Position numbers and translations under genes: made by a program. This document shows positions 25,478-33,458 of a stretch of 64,000 bases of DNA, piece after piece (within the stretch, counting starts at the first letter, position 1; every line of letters begins with the position of its first letter). The notes below the pieces were generated by a model. It saw nothing but the letters and a program-made list of their open reading frames with translations, was not told the origin of the DNA and did not search any database. Source of the DNA: Rufibacter roseolus. GTDB taxonomy: Bacteria; Bacteroidota; Bacteroidia; Cytophagales; Hymenobacteraceae. The DNA lies in NCBI RefSeq assembly GCF_017916365.1, contig NZ_JAFMSU010000003.1, positions 1,302,001 to 1,366,000 on the forward strand. Direction: 5' to 3'.

Positions 25478-26089
25478 ATGGCATTTGAACTTCCGCAACT
25501 TCCGTATGCGTACGATGCGCTGGAACCGCACATCGACCGTCAGACCATGGAAATCCACCATACCAAGCACCACCAGGCCTATACCACTAACCTGAACAAT
25601 GCTATCCAGGGGACTGAGAAGGAAAATCAGTCCATTGAAGAGATCCTGCGCGATGCGGCCAAAACCCCAGCCGTACGCAACAACGGCGGCGGTTTCTATA
25701 ACCACAACCTGTTCTGGACCATCCTGGCGCCAAACGGCGGCGGTAACCCAACCGGCCCGGTAGCCGAGGCTATAGACAGAGCCTTCGGTTCTTACGATGC
25801 CTTCAAAGAAGAATTCACCAAAGCCGCTACTACCCGTTTCGGGTCTGGCTGGGCCTGGCTTTGCGCCGTGGAAGGCGGTTCTGTTGCCATCTGCTCTACT
25901 GCCAACCAAGACAACCCGCTTATGGAAGGTGTTGACTCTTGTGGCGGCGTTCCCATCCTGGGTCTTGACGTTTGGGAGCACGCTTACTACCTCAAGTACC
26001 AGAACCGCAGACCTGAGTACATCACGGCATTCTTCAACCTCATCAACTGGGACGAAGTAAACCGCCGCTACGCTCAAGCCAACGGCTAA
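25478..26089 (+). CDS. sodA: superoxide dismutase, probably Mn-type
   Basis: Converts superoxide to peroxide and oxygen; 203 aa, normal length, no signal peptide, so cytoplasmic. The four metal ligands are His in MEIHHTKHH (about 27), His in [11 protein letters not shown] (about 80), and Asp and His in [12 protein letters not shown] (about 167 and 171). The outer-sphere Gln is found in STANQDNPL, as in Mn enzymes, rather than in the helix-2 position typical of Fe enzymes, so Mn or cambialistic use is inferred. The start at 25478 ([12 protein letters not shown]) is where family similarity begins. Terminated by its own hairpin. Confidence 0.94.
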   Translation: MAFELPQLPYAYDALEPHIDRQTMEIHHTKHHQAYTTNLNNAIQGTEKENQSIEEILRDAAKTPAVRNNGGGFYNHNLFWTILAPNGGGNPTGPVAEAIDRAFGSYDAFKEEFTKAATTRFGSGWAWLCAVEGGSVAICSTANQDNPLMEGVDSCGGVPILGLDVWEHAYYLKYQNRRPEYITAFFNLINWDEVNRRYAQANG

Positions 26090-26112
26090 GCAACTAAGAT
26101 TTTAAATCTGCC

Positions 26113-26147
26113 GAAAGGGCCTCGCTGTTAAAGGTGAGGCCTTTTTT
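26113..26147 (+). terminator. intrinsic terminator of the superoxide dismutase gene
   Basis: Stem GGCCTCGC / GTGAGGCC (26118-26125 with 26134-26141) with an 8 nt loop, flanked by AAA and followed by six T. Confidence 0.85.
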
Positions 26148-26157
26148 GTTTGGAGCA

Positions 26158-26189
26158 GGATTTTCGGGATTTAAAGGATTTTCAGGATT
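26158..26189. repeat. 18 bp tandem repeat GGATTTTC(A/G)GGATT
   Basis: Two tandem units, GGATTTTCGGGATTTAAA and GGATTTTCAGGATT, the second incomplete. Similar GGATTTTCAGGATT strings are familiar to me from intergenic DNA of related Bacteroidota. Confidence 0.5.
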
Positions 26190-26304
26190 GCGTGATTGTT
26201 GATTGTTGTACAAAATATAAAATGCTGGCGCGAGTTTTCGACTCATGGCTACCGCTGGTGGTACCATGGCTGGAGCGGCCATTAACAAAGAGCTGGTTGA
26301 GGAG

Positions 26305-26343
26305 CGTTTTTAAGGTGATTTCGAGAAAACAGGCTCACACCAG
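26305..26343. repeat. GCCTGTTTT-type hairpin repeat, copy 12
   Basis: Weak left arm; right arm GAGAAAACAGGCTCAC. Confidence 0.4.
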
Positions 26344-26440
26344 ATTTCTGTGACCCATTTCACATGCCACCGGTGACTGCCTTGCTCTTTGTTTCTCAGG
26401 ATTATATTGTAATATAGAGCCTAGACTATAAGGGGCTTCT

Positions 26441-28891
26441 ATGGAGATTTTTCTGCTTTTGGTGCTGGTGGTGCTGGCGATCTGGTTTGGCACCAGGGTC
26501 TCCAACCATTTAATGCAGCACCGTCATGACATGCAGGAAGTACGGGAAGAACTGGCCCGTTTGCGGGAGCAGCTCAGCCGGTCCACGGTACGTCCGCCCA
26601 TAGATGCCGCGGCAGCTGCAGCCCGTCGGGGTGCCGCAACTCAAGCCGCTTTTACACCAGAAGAAACTTCTGCTCCGGCCCAGCCTCAGCCTGTAGCGCC
26701 TCCGGTAGTAGAACCTATTTTGCCTCCGGTTCTTTCTCCGGTTGAGGTGGCCTCTCCTACTACGGAACCAGAACCAGTTTCCGTGGCAGCCTTCACGACA
26801 ACGGAGGATACGGCCGTAAATCAACAAGCAGAACCGGCTAGGCCTTCTTTCTTCTCGCGCAAGCTGGATTGGGAGAAGTTCATCGGGGAGAACCTCATCA
26901 ACAAGTTGGGCATTGCCATTCTGGTGCTGGGCATCGGGTTCTTTGTGAAGTATGCCATTGACCAGGACTGGATAAACGAAATTGGAAGGGTGGCTATTGG
27001 GTTGCTGGCGGGCGGCGTCCTGCTGGGCGTGGCCCATCGGCTGCGGAAAGAATACAAGGCTTTCAGCTCGGTGCTGATTGGGGGCGGCATGGCCGTGCTG
27101 TACTTCACCATCGCCATTGCGTTCCACGAGTACCAGATTTTCAGCCAGACCGTCGCATTTGTGCTAATGGTGGCCATCACGGGTTTCACCATCTTCCTGT
27201 CCATCGCTTATGACCGCATGGAGTTGGCCGTGCTAGCCTTGATTGGTGGTTTCGGGAGTCCGTTCATGGTGAGTACTGGCGAGGGGAATTACGTGGTGCT
27301 CTTCGTCTTTATCCTGCTTTTGAACGTGGGCATTCTGGTGCTGGCGTACTTCAAGAAATGGAACCTGCTCAACCTTATTGCCTATGGGTTCACCATCGTG
27401 CTGTACGGCAGCTGGTTTGCTACACGGGTACAGGGCATGCCCAATCCCCCCTACGTGGGGGCGCTGGTCTTCGCGACGCTCTTTTACCTGGTGTTCTTTT
27501 TGATGACCATCATCTACAACGTGAAGGAACGCCGCCGCTTCACCGGGCCCGAGATCATGATGCTGCTGAGCAACACATTTCTGTACTACGGCGTGGGCAT
27601 GTACGTGATGTCTCAGTTGGCCGGCGGCAGCTACCGGGGCTTGTTCACCATTCTGCTGGGCGTGTTCAACTTTGCCTTCGCTTACGGGCTGTACCGCAGC
27701 AAACGCGTGGACCGCAACCTGGTGTACCTGCTCATCGGGCTGGTGCTCACTTTCCTGAGCTTGTCGGCGCCTATTCAGTTGGAGGGCAATTACATTACGC
27801 TGTTCTGGGCGCTGGAGGCGGTGCTGTTACTGTGGCTCTCGCAGCGGTCCGGTATTCAGCTTATGAAATACGCCTCGGTGCTGGTGCTGGTGCTCATGCT
27901 AGGCAGCCTTATCATGGATTGGCTGGACTATTCTATTTCCCGCGAGGGATTGCCCCTGCTCCTGAACAAACTGTTCATCACCGGGGTAGTATCGGTGGCG
28001 TCTTTGGCGGGTACCTGGTGGCTTTTAGGTAGGGAGAACCCTGATACAAACCAAGGCAGATTCCTGAGCCTCTACCGGAAAACCGTGGGCCTTGTGCTGG
28101 TGCTTTTCCTGTACCTGGTGCTTTTACTAGAGTTGCAACATCAACTGGTGCATTCCACCTTCAGCGGCGATGTACAGGTGCTGGCATTGGGCTTTTTCCA
28201 TTACCTGTTCCTGCTGGGGCTGTTGTGGTGGAGTCAGCGCCTGGCCAACCCTGTGTATGGCTGGCTGGTTATGGGAGCATCTGTGGTGGCTTTGCTGGGC
28301 TATTTGACCAACCTGCAGCCCTCTACCACTTACATCCGGAACGGCTATCTTTTCAACCAAAATGAAACGTTAGGGGCCTTCCTGTTTCACTATCTGCCTT
28401 TGCTTTCTTTGGTGCTGCTCCTGGCGGCGGTCCTCCGGAAAGTGCAGCAGCAGTTCGGGTTTAGCAGCCGGTTGGGCAAAGTAAGTCTTTGGGTAGCCAG
28501 TGCGGCCGGGGTTTTTCTGCTCAGCGCGGAGTTGGAGCACATCTGGCTTTTGACCTCCCACCCTACTTCCGAGGAACTCTATGAATCTTTGCGGCACATC
28601 CGCAAGATCGGGTTCCCGATTCTGTGGGGCGTGATCTCGTTTGCACTCATGATGGTGGGCATGTCCCGGAAAGTCAAAACCCTCCGGATTATCTCCCTTA
28701 CCCTGTTCTTTCTCACGCTGCTGAAACTCTTCCTGTTTGACGTGCGCGACATGTCTGGGGGAGGGAAAATCGCCGCCTTTATCTGTTTAGGCTTGATCTT
28801 GCTGGTGATTTCCTTTATGTACCAAAAACTGAAGAACCTGATCTTAGCCGGTGATACCGCCCCTCAAGACGCCACCTCCCATGAAGCGTAA
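26441..28891 (+). CDS. DUF2339 polytopic membrane protein
   Basis: 816 aa integral membrane protein. One N-terminal helix (about 3-20) is followed by a charged coiled segment (MQEVREELARLREQL) and an Ala/Pro-rich linker (about 50-135). The conserved family start KFIGENLINKLGIAILVLGIG lies at about 147, then some twenty more hydrophobic helices to the C-terminus. DUF2339 proteins have no settled function; a role in envelope assembly or polysaccharide handling has been guessed at for large polytopic families like this, but nothing here proves it. The last 11 nt overlap the following DUF3999 gene, and the two families are often neighbours, which points to a joint complex. Confidence 0.85.
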   Translation: MEIFLLLVLVVLAIWFGTRVSNHLMQHRHDMQEVREELARLREQLSRSTVRPPIDAAAAAARRGAATQAAFTPEETSAPAQPQPVAPPVVEPILPPVLSPVEVASPTTEPEPVSVAAFTTTEDTAVNQQAEPARPSFFSRKLDWEKFIGENLINKLGIAILVLGIGFFVKYAIDQDWINEIGRVAIGLLAGGVLLGVAHRLRKEYKAFSSVLIGGGMAVLYFTIAIAFHEYQIFSQTVAFVLMVAITGFTIFLSIAYDRMELAVLALIGGFGSPFMVSTGEGNYVVLFVFILLLNVGILVLAYFKKWNLLNLIAYGFTIVLYGSWFATRVQGMPNPPYVGALVFATLFYLVFFLMTIIYNVKERRRFTGPEIMMLLSNTFLYYGVGMYVMSQLAGGSYRGLFTILLGVFNFAFAYGLYRSKRVDRNLVYLLIGLVLTFLSLSAPIQLEGNYITLFWALEAVLLLWLSQRSGIQLMKYASVLVLVLMLGSLIMDWLDYSISREGLPLLLNKLFITGVVSVASLAGTWWLLGRENPDTNQGRFLSLYRKTVGLVLVLFLYLVLLLELQHQLVHSTFSGDVQVLALGFFHYLFLLGLLWWSQRLANPVYGWLVMGASVVALLGYLTNLQPSTTYIRNGYLFNQNETLGAFLFHYLPLLSLVLLLAAVLRKVQQQFGFSSRLGKVSLWVASAAGVFLLSAELEHIWLLTSHPTSEELYESLRHIRKIGFPILWGVISFALMMVGMSRKVKTLRIISLTLFFLTLLKLFLFDVRDMSGGGKIAAFICLGLILLVISFMYQKLKNLILAGDTAPQDATSHEA

Positions 28892-30128
28892 CCTGATTTT
28901 CATCTTAAGCGGATTGCTTTTGCTGGTCCTGGGCGCCGAGGCGCAGGATTTTGCCTGGCAGGCCCAACTGGCCACCGTAACGCAAGGAGGCTACCACCGT
29001 ATTCTGCTTTCTCCGCAGGTTACCGGCCACGCGAAACCCAACCTGGAGGACCTAAGGTTATTCAATCCCAAAGGACAGGCCGTCCCTTACCTGTTGCGCA
29101 CCGAGGTTCCCGTACAGTACCGTACTCTGTTTAAGCCCTACCAAATTCTGCGCTACACCCGCAAACCCGGCGGTATGTCTGAACTGCTCGTGCACAATCC
29201 AGAGAAAAGGAGCATCAACAACATCAGCCTGCTCATTGGCAATGCCGAGGTCCGGAAACAGGTGTCCCTGAGCGGCAGTGATGACCAGCAGGATTGGTAC
29301 GTGCTCAAAGAACAAGATCTGCTGTACGCCATCCAGAACACGCAGAAAACCGCCGAGGTCAAGCTTCTGGATTTTCCTCTGAGCGACTACCGCTACTTCC
29401 GCCTCCAACTGAACGACTCGGCCAGCGCCCCGCTCAACATCCTGCAGGCCGGCTACTATGACACCTACTCAGAGGCCGGCAAATACACCCGCATCCCGGT
29501 GCAATCCTTTTCCCGTGTAGACAGTACCCAGAACCACACCACCTACCTGCGCCTGAAATTCGGGCAACCGGTGTACCCCGAGCAGGTGGCTTTTCACATC
29601 TCGGCCCCGCAACTGTATCACCGGCCGGGCAAAGTAGTCTTGGGTAAGGAAAAAGTGTATGAGCGCCGAAGAAAGAGAAGACGCCGGGCCCGCCTAGAGG
29701 AGATTTCCGTACCGTTGCTGCTCAGTTCCAATGCGCCCGCCGTGCTGGATCTACCCCGCCAAAAGGTAGAGGAACTCATCATCCAGGTTGAAAACGCCGA
29801 TAATCCACCCCTCACCATTGACTCCGTGCAGGTGCTGCAACTCAACCGCTACCTGGTGGCCGCGCTGGAACCCAACCAGACCTACACCCTCCGCTTCGGG
29901 AATGAGAAACTGACCGCCCCGGAGTATGATTTGGAGTTCTTTCAGGACAGTATCCCTAAGAACATTCCCGTTGTTGAGGTGCAGCCTGTAAAGGCACTTG
30001 CCCCGGCTAAGGTCAAAACCAGAAGTAATGGCTCCAAAATCCTGATCTGGGCGGCTATTGCCGTGTTGGCGGTCGGGCTTGGCTACATGACCGTGCGGCT
30101 TTTGCGCGATATGGAGAAAAAAGGCTGA
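28881..30128 (+). CDS. DUF3999 family exported membrane-anchored protein
   Basis: 415 aa. Signal peptide MKRNLIFILSGLLLLVLGAEAQ. A large beta-rich extracytoplasmic region (about 23-385) begins FAWQAQLATVTQGGYHRILLSP, the usual DUF3999 opening. It contains a basic patch RRRKRRRRARLEE near 265. A C-terminal membrane helix (about 387-406, ILIWAAIAVLAVGLGYMTV) is followed by a short charged tail. The start codon lies inside the end of the DUF2339 gene, so translation is coupled. The pairing suggests a sensor or accessory subunit that covers the periplasmic face of the DUF2339 protein; this is an inference. Confidence 0.8.
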   Translation: MKRNLIFILSGLLLLVLGAEAQDFAWQAQLATVTQGGYHRILLSPQVTGHAKPNLEDLRLFNPKGQAVPYLLRTEVPVQYRTLFKPYQILRYTRKPGGMSELLVHNPEKRSINNISLLIGNAEVRKQVSLSGSDDQQDWYVLKEQDLLYAIQNTQKTAEVKLLDFPLSDYRYFRLQLNDSASAPLNILQAGYYDTYSEAGKYTRIPVQSFSRVDSTQNHTTYLRLKFGQPVYPEQVAFHISAPQLYHRPGKVVLGKEKVYERRRKRRRRARLEEISVPLLLSSNAPAVLDLPRQKVEELIIQVENADNPPLTIDSVQVLQLNRYLVAALEPNQTYTLRFGNEKLTAPEYDLEFFQDSIPKNIPVVEVQPVKALAPAKVKTRSNGSKILIWAAIAVLAVGLGYMTVRLLRDMEKKG

Positions 30129-30134
30129 AAACAG

Positions 30135-30809
30135 ATGGGCAAGACAGTTTCATTCATCTTCATTCTTTGCCTGTATTCCTTTTTCGCGTTAGGGCAAAAA
30201 AAGCCTATTTCTATTAGCCATGATGATGGTTACCCGCTGCAAAGACCCTTACGCCACTTAATTGCGAAGCAGCAAAACCAAATAATACTGAAAGCAGGCC
30301 TCCGGTTAGTAGATGTCGTGATCCGTAATGGCAAATTTGATTCACTGCAGTTGAATCCTGAGGAGGAGTACAGCTACTATATTACTCCCAATTCCGCTGG
30401 CGAAGTTATAGTTGCCATTGTTTACATGTATAAAGAACAAGGGCAAAGCCTTATCGCAACCAAGACAAGCGCTTTCCTGGCCATTGAACCACCGCCTGTT
30501 CATGTTAAACTGTTGCAAAACAAATTAGCCTTAAACCAAACACTCTCCTTTGTTCTACTAAACAAAAGAACAGGCAAGCCCTTGCCAAACCGATATGGTA
30601 TTGGTCGTTTCTTTGATGTGAGGGTGTATGATGAACAAGGCAAACTGGTTGACACCGCCCCTATGCAATCAAGTACTGTCATCACCCTTGCTCCTTTTCC
30701 AAAGCCAATTAACTTTAAAACTGGCTACACTCTTAAATTCACATTCCCGATCAGGGATTTCAAGACTGGAATTCTTTTTTCCTCTGAGGAAATAGTTTAT
30801 AAACTATAG
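30135..30809 (+). CDS. hypothetical exported beta-rich protein
   Basis: 224 aa, not recognised. Signal peptide MGKTVSFIFILCLYSFFALG. The mature part looks all-beta. The run IRNGKFDSL, YITPNSAGEVIVAIVYMY and SAFLAIEPPPVHVKL is loosely like the C-terminal domains of GldM, a type IX secretion and gliding protein; this is by eye and weak. The gene is more AT-rich than its neighbours and sits only 6 nt after the DUF3999 stop codon, so it is probably the third gene of that operon. Differing composition suggests a later addition. Confidence 0.65.
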   Translation: MGKTVSFIFILCLYSFFALGQKKPISISHDDGYPLQRPLRHLIAKQQNQIILKAGLRLVDVVIRNGKFDSLQLNPEEEYSYYITPNSAGEVIVAIVYMYKEQGQSLIATKTSAFLAIEPPPVHVKLLQNKLALNQTLSFVLLNKRTGKPLPNRYGIGRFFDVRVYDEQGKLVDTAPMQSSTVITLAPFPKPINFKTGYTLKFTFPIRDFKTGILFSSEEIVYKL

Positions 30810-30816
30810 CTATCCA

Positions 30817-30850
30817 TTTAGGACCTGTTTTCTGCAAAACAGGCCCTAAA
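30817..30850. repeat. GCCTGTTTT-type hairpin repeat, copy 13
   Basis: TTTAGGACCTGTTTT and AAAACAGGCCCTAAA, near-perfect with one mismatch, 7 nt after the stop of the 224 aa gene. Confidence 0.8.
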
Positions 30851-30915
30851 CGTTATCTCACTTTCAATACTAGCCTAAGTAAAAGCTATTTTCTGCTTTA
30901 TAGCAAGGGCCAGCC

Positions 30916-30951
30916 GTTTCAAGGCTGTTTTCAGGGAAACAGCCTTGAAAC
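30916..30951. terminator. repeat hairpin copy 14 acting as probable terminator between convergent genes
   Basis: A perfect 15 bp stem GTTTCAAGGCTGTTT / AAACAGCCTTGAAAC with a 6 nt loop, 3 nt beyond the M48 peptidase stop codon. It belongs to the dispersed family, with CAAGG/CCTTG replacing the usual bases on both arms. Confidence 0.75.
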
Positions 30952-30954
30952 GGC

Positions 30955-33090
30955 TTACACCACCAATCCGGCTACGGACTCTTCCTGGCGGATGGGTAAT
31001 AGGGTAATCTGGAGGGCCAGCATTTCTTTCTTGAGCTGGAAGCATTTCTCCCAGGCCGTGTTCACGAAGATATCCAGTGCCTCGGTGAGGGAAGAAATAG
31101 CCGTGTTGTCAAAGCCTTCCTCGGTGAAGTAGGCATAATCGCTGGCGGTGTAATTCTCCAGTTTGATTTGCTGGTCTGGGGTAAGGCAGCGGGCAAAGGT
31201 GGGTTCCTGGAGCAGGTTCCGCAGCCGTTCCTTTAAAGGATCTTCCTGCTGTTTCACCTCGCCCATGGTGGCTTTCGCCTTTTCCACCGACATGTCTGCC
31301 TCGAAGACCGGGCGCAGGGTTTCATAGATGTGCTGGTAGCGTTTGGTGTCTTCCTCGGCTTCCGCAGTGGCGGCAAAAAGATGGCGGTAAGCTGCGGTCA
31401 ATTCGGCTTTCTTCTCTTCTGTGGGCGCCTGCTGCACAAAGAACTGGTAGACTTGCTTATCCAGGGTGTCAAGCTGCGCCTGCGCTTCCTCCAGTTCCTT
31501 CTCCAGGATAGCCTGCACGGTTGAGGCCTCCTTGATGCTGAACTTCTGGCCATCGAAGTCAAAAGTCTTGATGTCATGCTCGCCCTGGAGAAGCTGTCTG
31601 GAGGTGTTCAGGTCTCTTTCCAGTTGGCTTATTTTCTCCGGAAGCTTGCAGTTGGCCTCGGTGAAAAGGTCCTCGAACCGGAAACTGGGGAGCACGCCGG
31701 CCAGGGACTCCGCTACTTCCAGTTCGAAGGCTTTGAGGGTGCGGTCGTCATAGAAACCCTGGTACGCTTTGTCCAGGCTCCGCTCGTTCACCTGCGTAGC
31801 TATTTTCTGGGTGAAAGCGGCCAGGTTCAGGGTTTGGGGCGCTTGCTCAAACTTGGCGCGGTCGTAGATTTTATTTGTCATCTGCTGCTGCACCTGCTCC
31901 GCCCCCCGGAACAGAACCCAGGCTGAATCATGCAAGAGCACGGTGGGGATGTTCAGGGCCAGCAGGTGCGCCTCGCGGTCATCGGTGCTGGGGTGCGAGG
32001 CCCACTGGTCTTTGATCACCAGCCGGCTCTGGCTGAACCGGGCCAGCGATTGGGCGTTCACCTGCAACAGGCCGTGCGCCATGGGAATATTAAAATCCGC
32101 AGCGAAGCGGTGCATGAGCTCCTGGTGCTGCGGATACATGTTGTCGGCTTTGAGGTTCTCCTGGAGCCAGGCGTTATACTGGTTGAAGAGTTGCGAGTAG
32201 CAGATATCAGCGGCTTCAATGCGGCGCAGGCTGGTGATGAGCGGCTCTGACCCCGTCACAAACGCGGCCACCGAATCGGCGTGGAATTCCATCTGCCGCG
32301 ACAGGCTCATATAGGGTTTGTTCACCACCACGTAGGCTTTCTGCAAGATCCACTGGATGCCTTGCACAATCTTGACGGTGAGCGTGGCAAACAGCGCAAA
32401 GTACCAACTGAGCTCAGACCATTTCCGGAGGGTGTTGCCGTAGCCCTCGTTGTCAAATAGCATGTTGTGGATGGCTTTATTCACGTTGTACACGTAAGAA
32501 CCCAGCTTCATGCTGCGTTGGGAAAAGTGCCCGAACTCGTGCGCCAGAATGGCCTTAAACTCGGTGACGTTTACTGAATTCACCAGCCCCAGCCCAATCA
32601 CCAGGTTCTTTTTCACCGGCAGAAACATACTCCAGAAGTTGGAATCATAGAATACGGCCGCGTTGACATCGTCAGAGAGGTAAATCTTTTTGGGGAACGG
32701 TGTCTGGGTTTCCTGGGTGATCTTCCGGACAAAAGAGAATAACTCCGGTTGCTCCGCCTCGGTGATTTCCACCATACCGGAGCGGTCCATTTTGCTGCGT
32801 TTGAAGATGAACTTCAGCAGGAAGAACAGCACCATCAGCCCCAGGCCCACCAATCCCAAACCTATCATGAGCGTGAAGAAGGCCGGCTTTAAGAGCACCA
32901 GCGCCACCCCCGCGTACCCGCACAGGACCGCCAGTCCCACGGCCGCCGCCATCAAGGCCACATACACCAGCCCAAAGAAGGCAATGGCGCCGGCTACTTT
33001 GACAACTTCTTTTTTAAACTCCGCCGAGGGGGCAATCACGCGCTCATCTCCGCCCTGGGGCATAGGAGGATAAGGGAAAGAGGGGTTCAT
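30955..33090 (-). CDS. M48-family membrane metallopeptidase with long helical C-terminus
   Basis: 711 aa. Two long hydrophobic segments (about 33-60 and 65-95) anchor the N-terminus. The peptidase domain follows, with the zinc motif HEFGH at 184-188 (KAILAHEFGHFSQRS) and a downstream RQMEFHADSVAAFV segment supplying the third ligand. This is the HtpX/Ste24-like arrangement used in membrane-protein quality control. HtpX itself is about 290 aa; here roughly 350 extra residues follow. They are strongly helical and charged (KISQLERDLNTSRQLL, LEKELEEAQAQLDTLDKQV) and look like coiled coils. No operon partner. The substrate is unknown. Confidence 0.87.
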   Translation of the reverse strand: MNPSFPYPPMPQGGDERVIAPSAEFKKEVVKVAGAIAFFGLVYVALMAAAVGLAVLCGYAGVALVLLKPAFFTLMIGLGLVGLGLMVLFFLLKFIFKRSKMDRSGMVEITEAEQPELFSFVRKITQETQTPFPKKIYLSDDVNAAVFYDSNFWSMFLPVKKNLVIGLGLVNSVNVTEFKAILAHEFGHFSQRSMKLGSYVYNVNKAIHNMLFDNEGYGNTLRKWSELSWYFALFATLTVKIVQGIQWILQKAYVVVNKPYMSLSRQMEFHADSVAAFVTGSEPLITSLRRIEAADICYSQLFNQYNAWLQENLKADNMYPQHQELMHRFAADFNIPMAHGLLQVNAQSLARFSQSRLVIKDQWASHPSTDDREAHLLALNIPTVLLHDSAWVLFRGAEQVQQQMTNKIYDRAKFEQAPQTLNLAAFTQKIATQVNERSLDKAYQGFYDDRTLKAFELEVAESLAGVLPSFRFEDLFTEANCKLPEKISQLERDLNTSRQLLQGEHDIKTFDFDGQKFSIKEASTVQAILEKELEEAQAQLDTLDKQVYQFFVQQAPTEEKKAELTAAYRHLFAATAEAEEDTKRYQHIYETLRPVFEADMSVEKAKATMGEVKQQEDPLKERLRNLLQEPTFARCLTPDQQIKLENYTASDYAYFTEEGFDNTAISSLTEALDIFVNTAWEKCFQLKKEMLALQITLLPIRQEESVAGLVV

Positions 33091-33237
33091 GGGGTTAAGT
33101 TTCTTTTGGAGACTTAATATAAGAAGAAGCTATTATTCCAGAGTAATCCTCCCTTGATTTCAATATAAAAATTTAAAGAACCCCTGCCCGGCAGGCACAT
33201 GGCCTAGGTTAGATTGACCACCAGAATGCGGACTTTT

Positions 33238-33276
33238 GTTTTAGCGCTATTTTCCAGAAAACGAGGTCGAAACGGG
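33238..33276. repeat. GCCTGTTTT-type hairpin repeat, copy 15
   Basis: GTTTTAGCGCTATTTTC, then GAAAACGAGGTCGAAACGGG; mismatched stem. Confidence 0.6.
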
Positions 33277-33340
33277 ATTTAACCTTTCCGTCTTCAAGCG
33301 AAACTCTCTGAAGATTAGGCCAACACCGCAATTGAACCTT

Positions 33341-33376
33341 GTTTTAGGCCCGTTTTACAGAAAAGAGCTTAAAAAC
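33341..33376. repeat. GCCTGTTTT-type hairpin repeat, copy 16
   Basis: GTTTTAGGCCCGTTTTA, then GAAAAGAGCTTAAAAAC; left arm close to consensus, right arm diverged. Confidence 0.6.
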
Positions 33377-33458
33377 TCCTGGTGGCTGTTCCGCCCGTTC
33401 CCGATTTTCAGTAGCTTACAGGTTCTATTCCAATTCATACCACGCAAACAGAACAAAC

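Larger units (their letters stand above)
26148..26440. other. intergenic region upstream of the DUF2339 gene
   Basis: No gene seen. It contains a short direct repeat (26158-26189) and a diverged hairpin repeat (26305-26343). The promoter of the DUF2339 gene should lie in the AT-rich end near 26395-26430, but no exact -7 box is present. Confidence 0.4.
33091..33458. other. divergent intergenic region with two hairpin repeats
   Basis: It holds repeat copies 15 and 16 and a short palindrome CCTGCCCGGCAGG at about 33184-33196. Promoters for both flanking genes are expected here; no exact TAnnTTTG box was found on either strand. No gene seen. Confidence 0.45.

Noticed and set aside
26153-26440. 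A small gene or gene remnant downstream of the superoxide dismutase
   Set aside because: Only short frames with no start context; the sequence is partly a GGATTTTC repeat and a decayed hairpin element.
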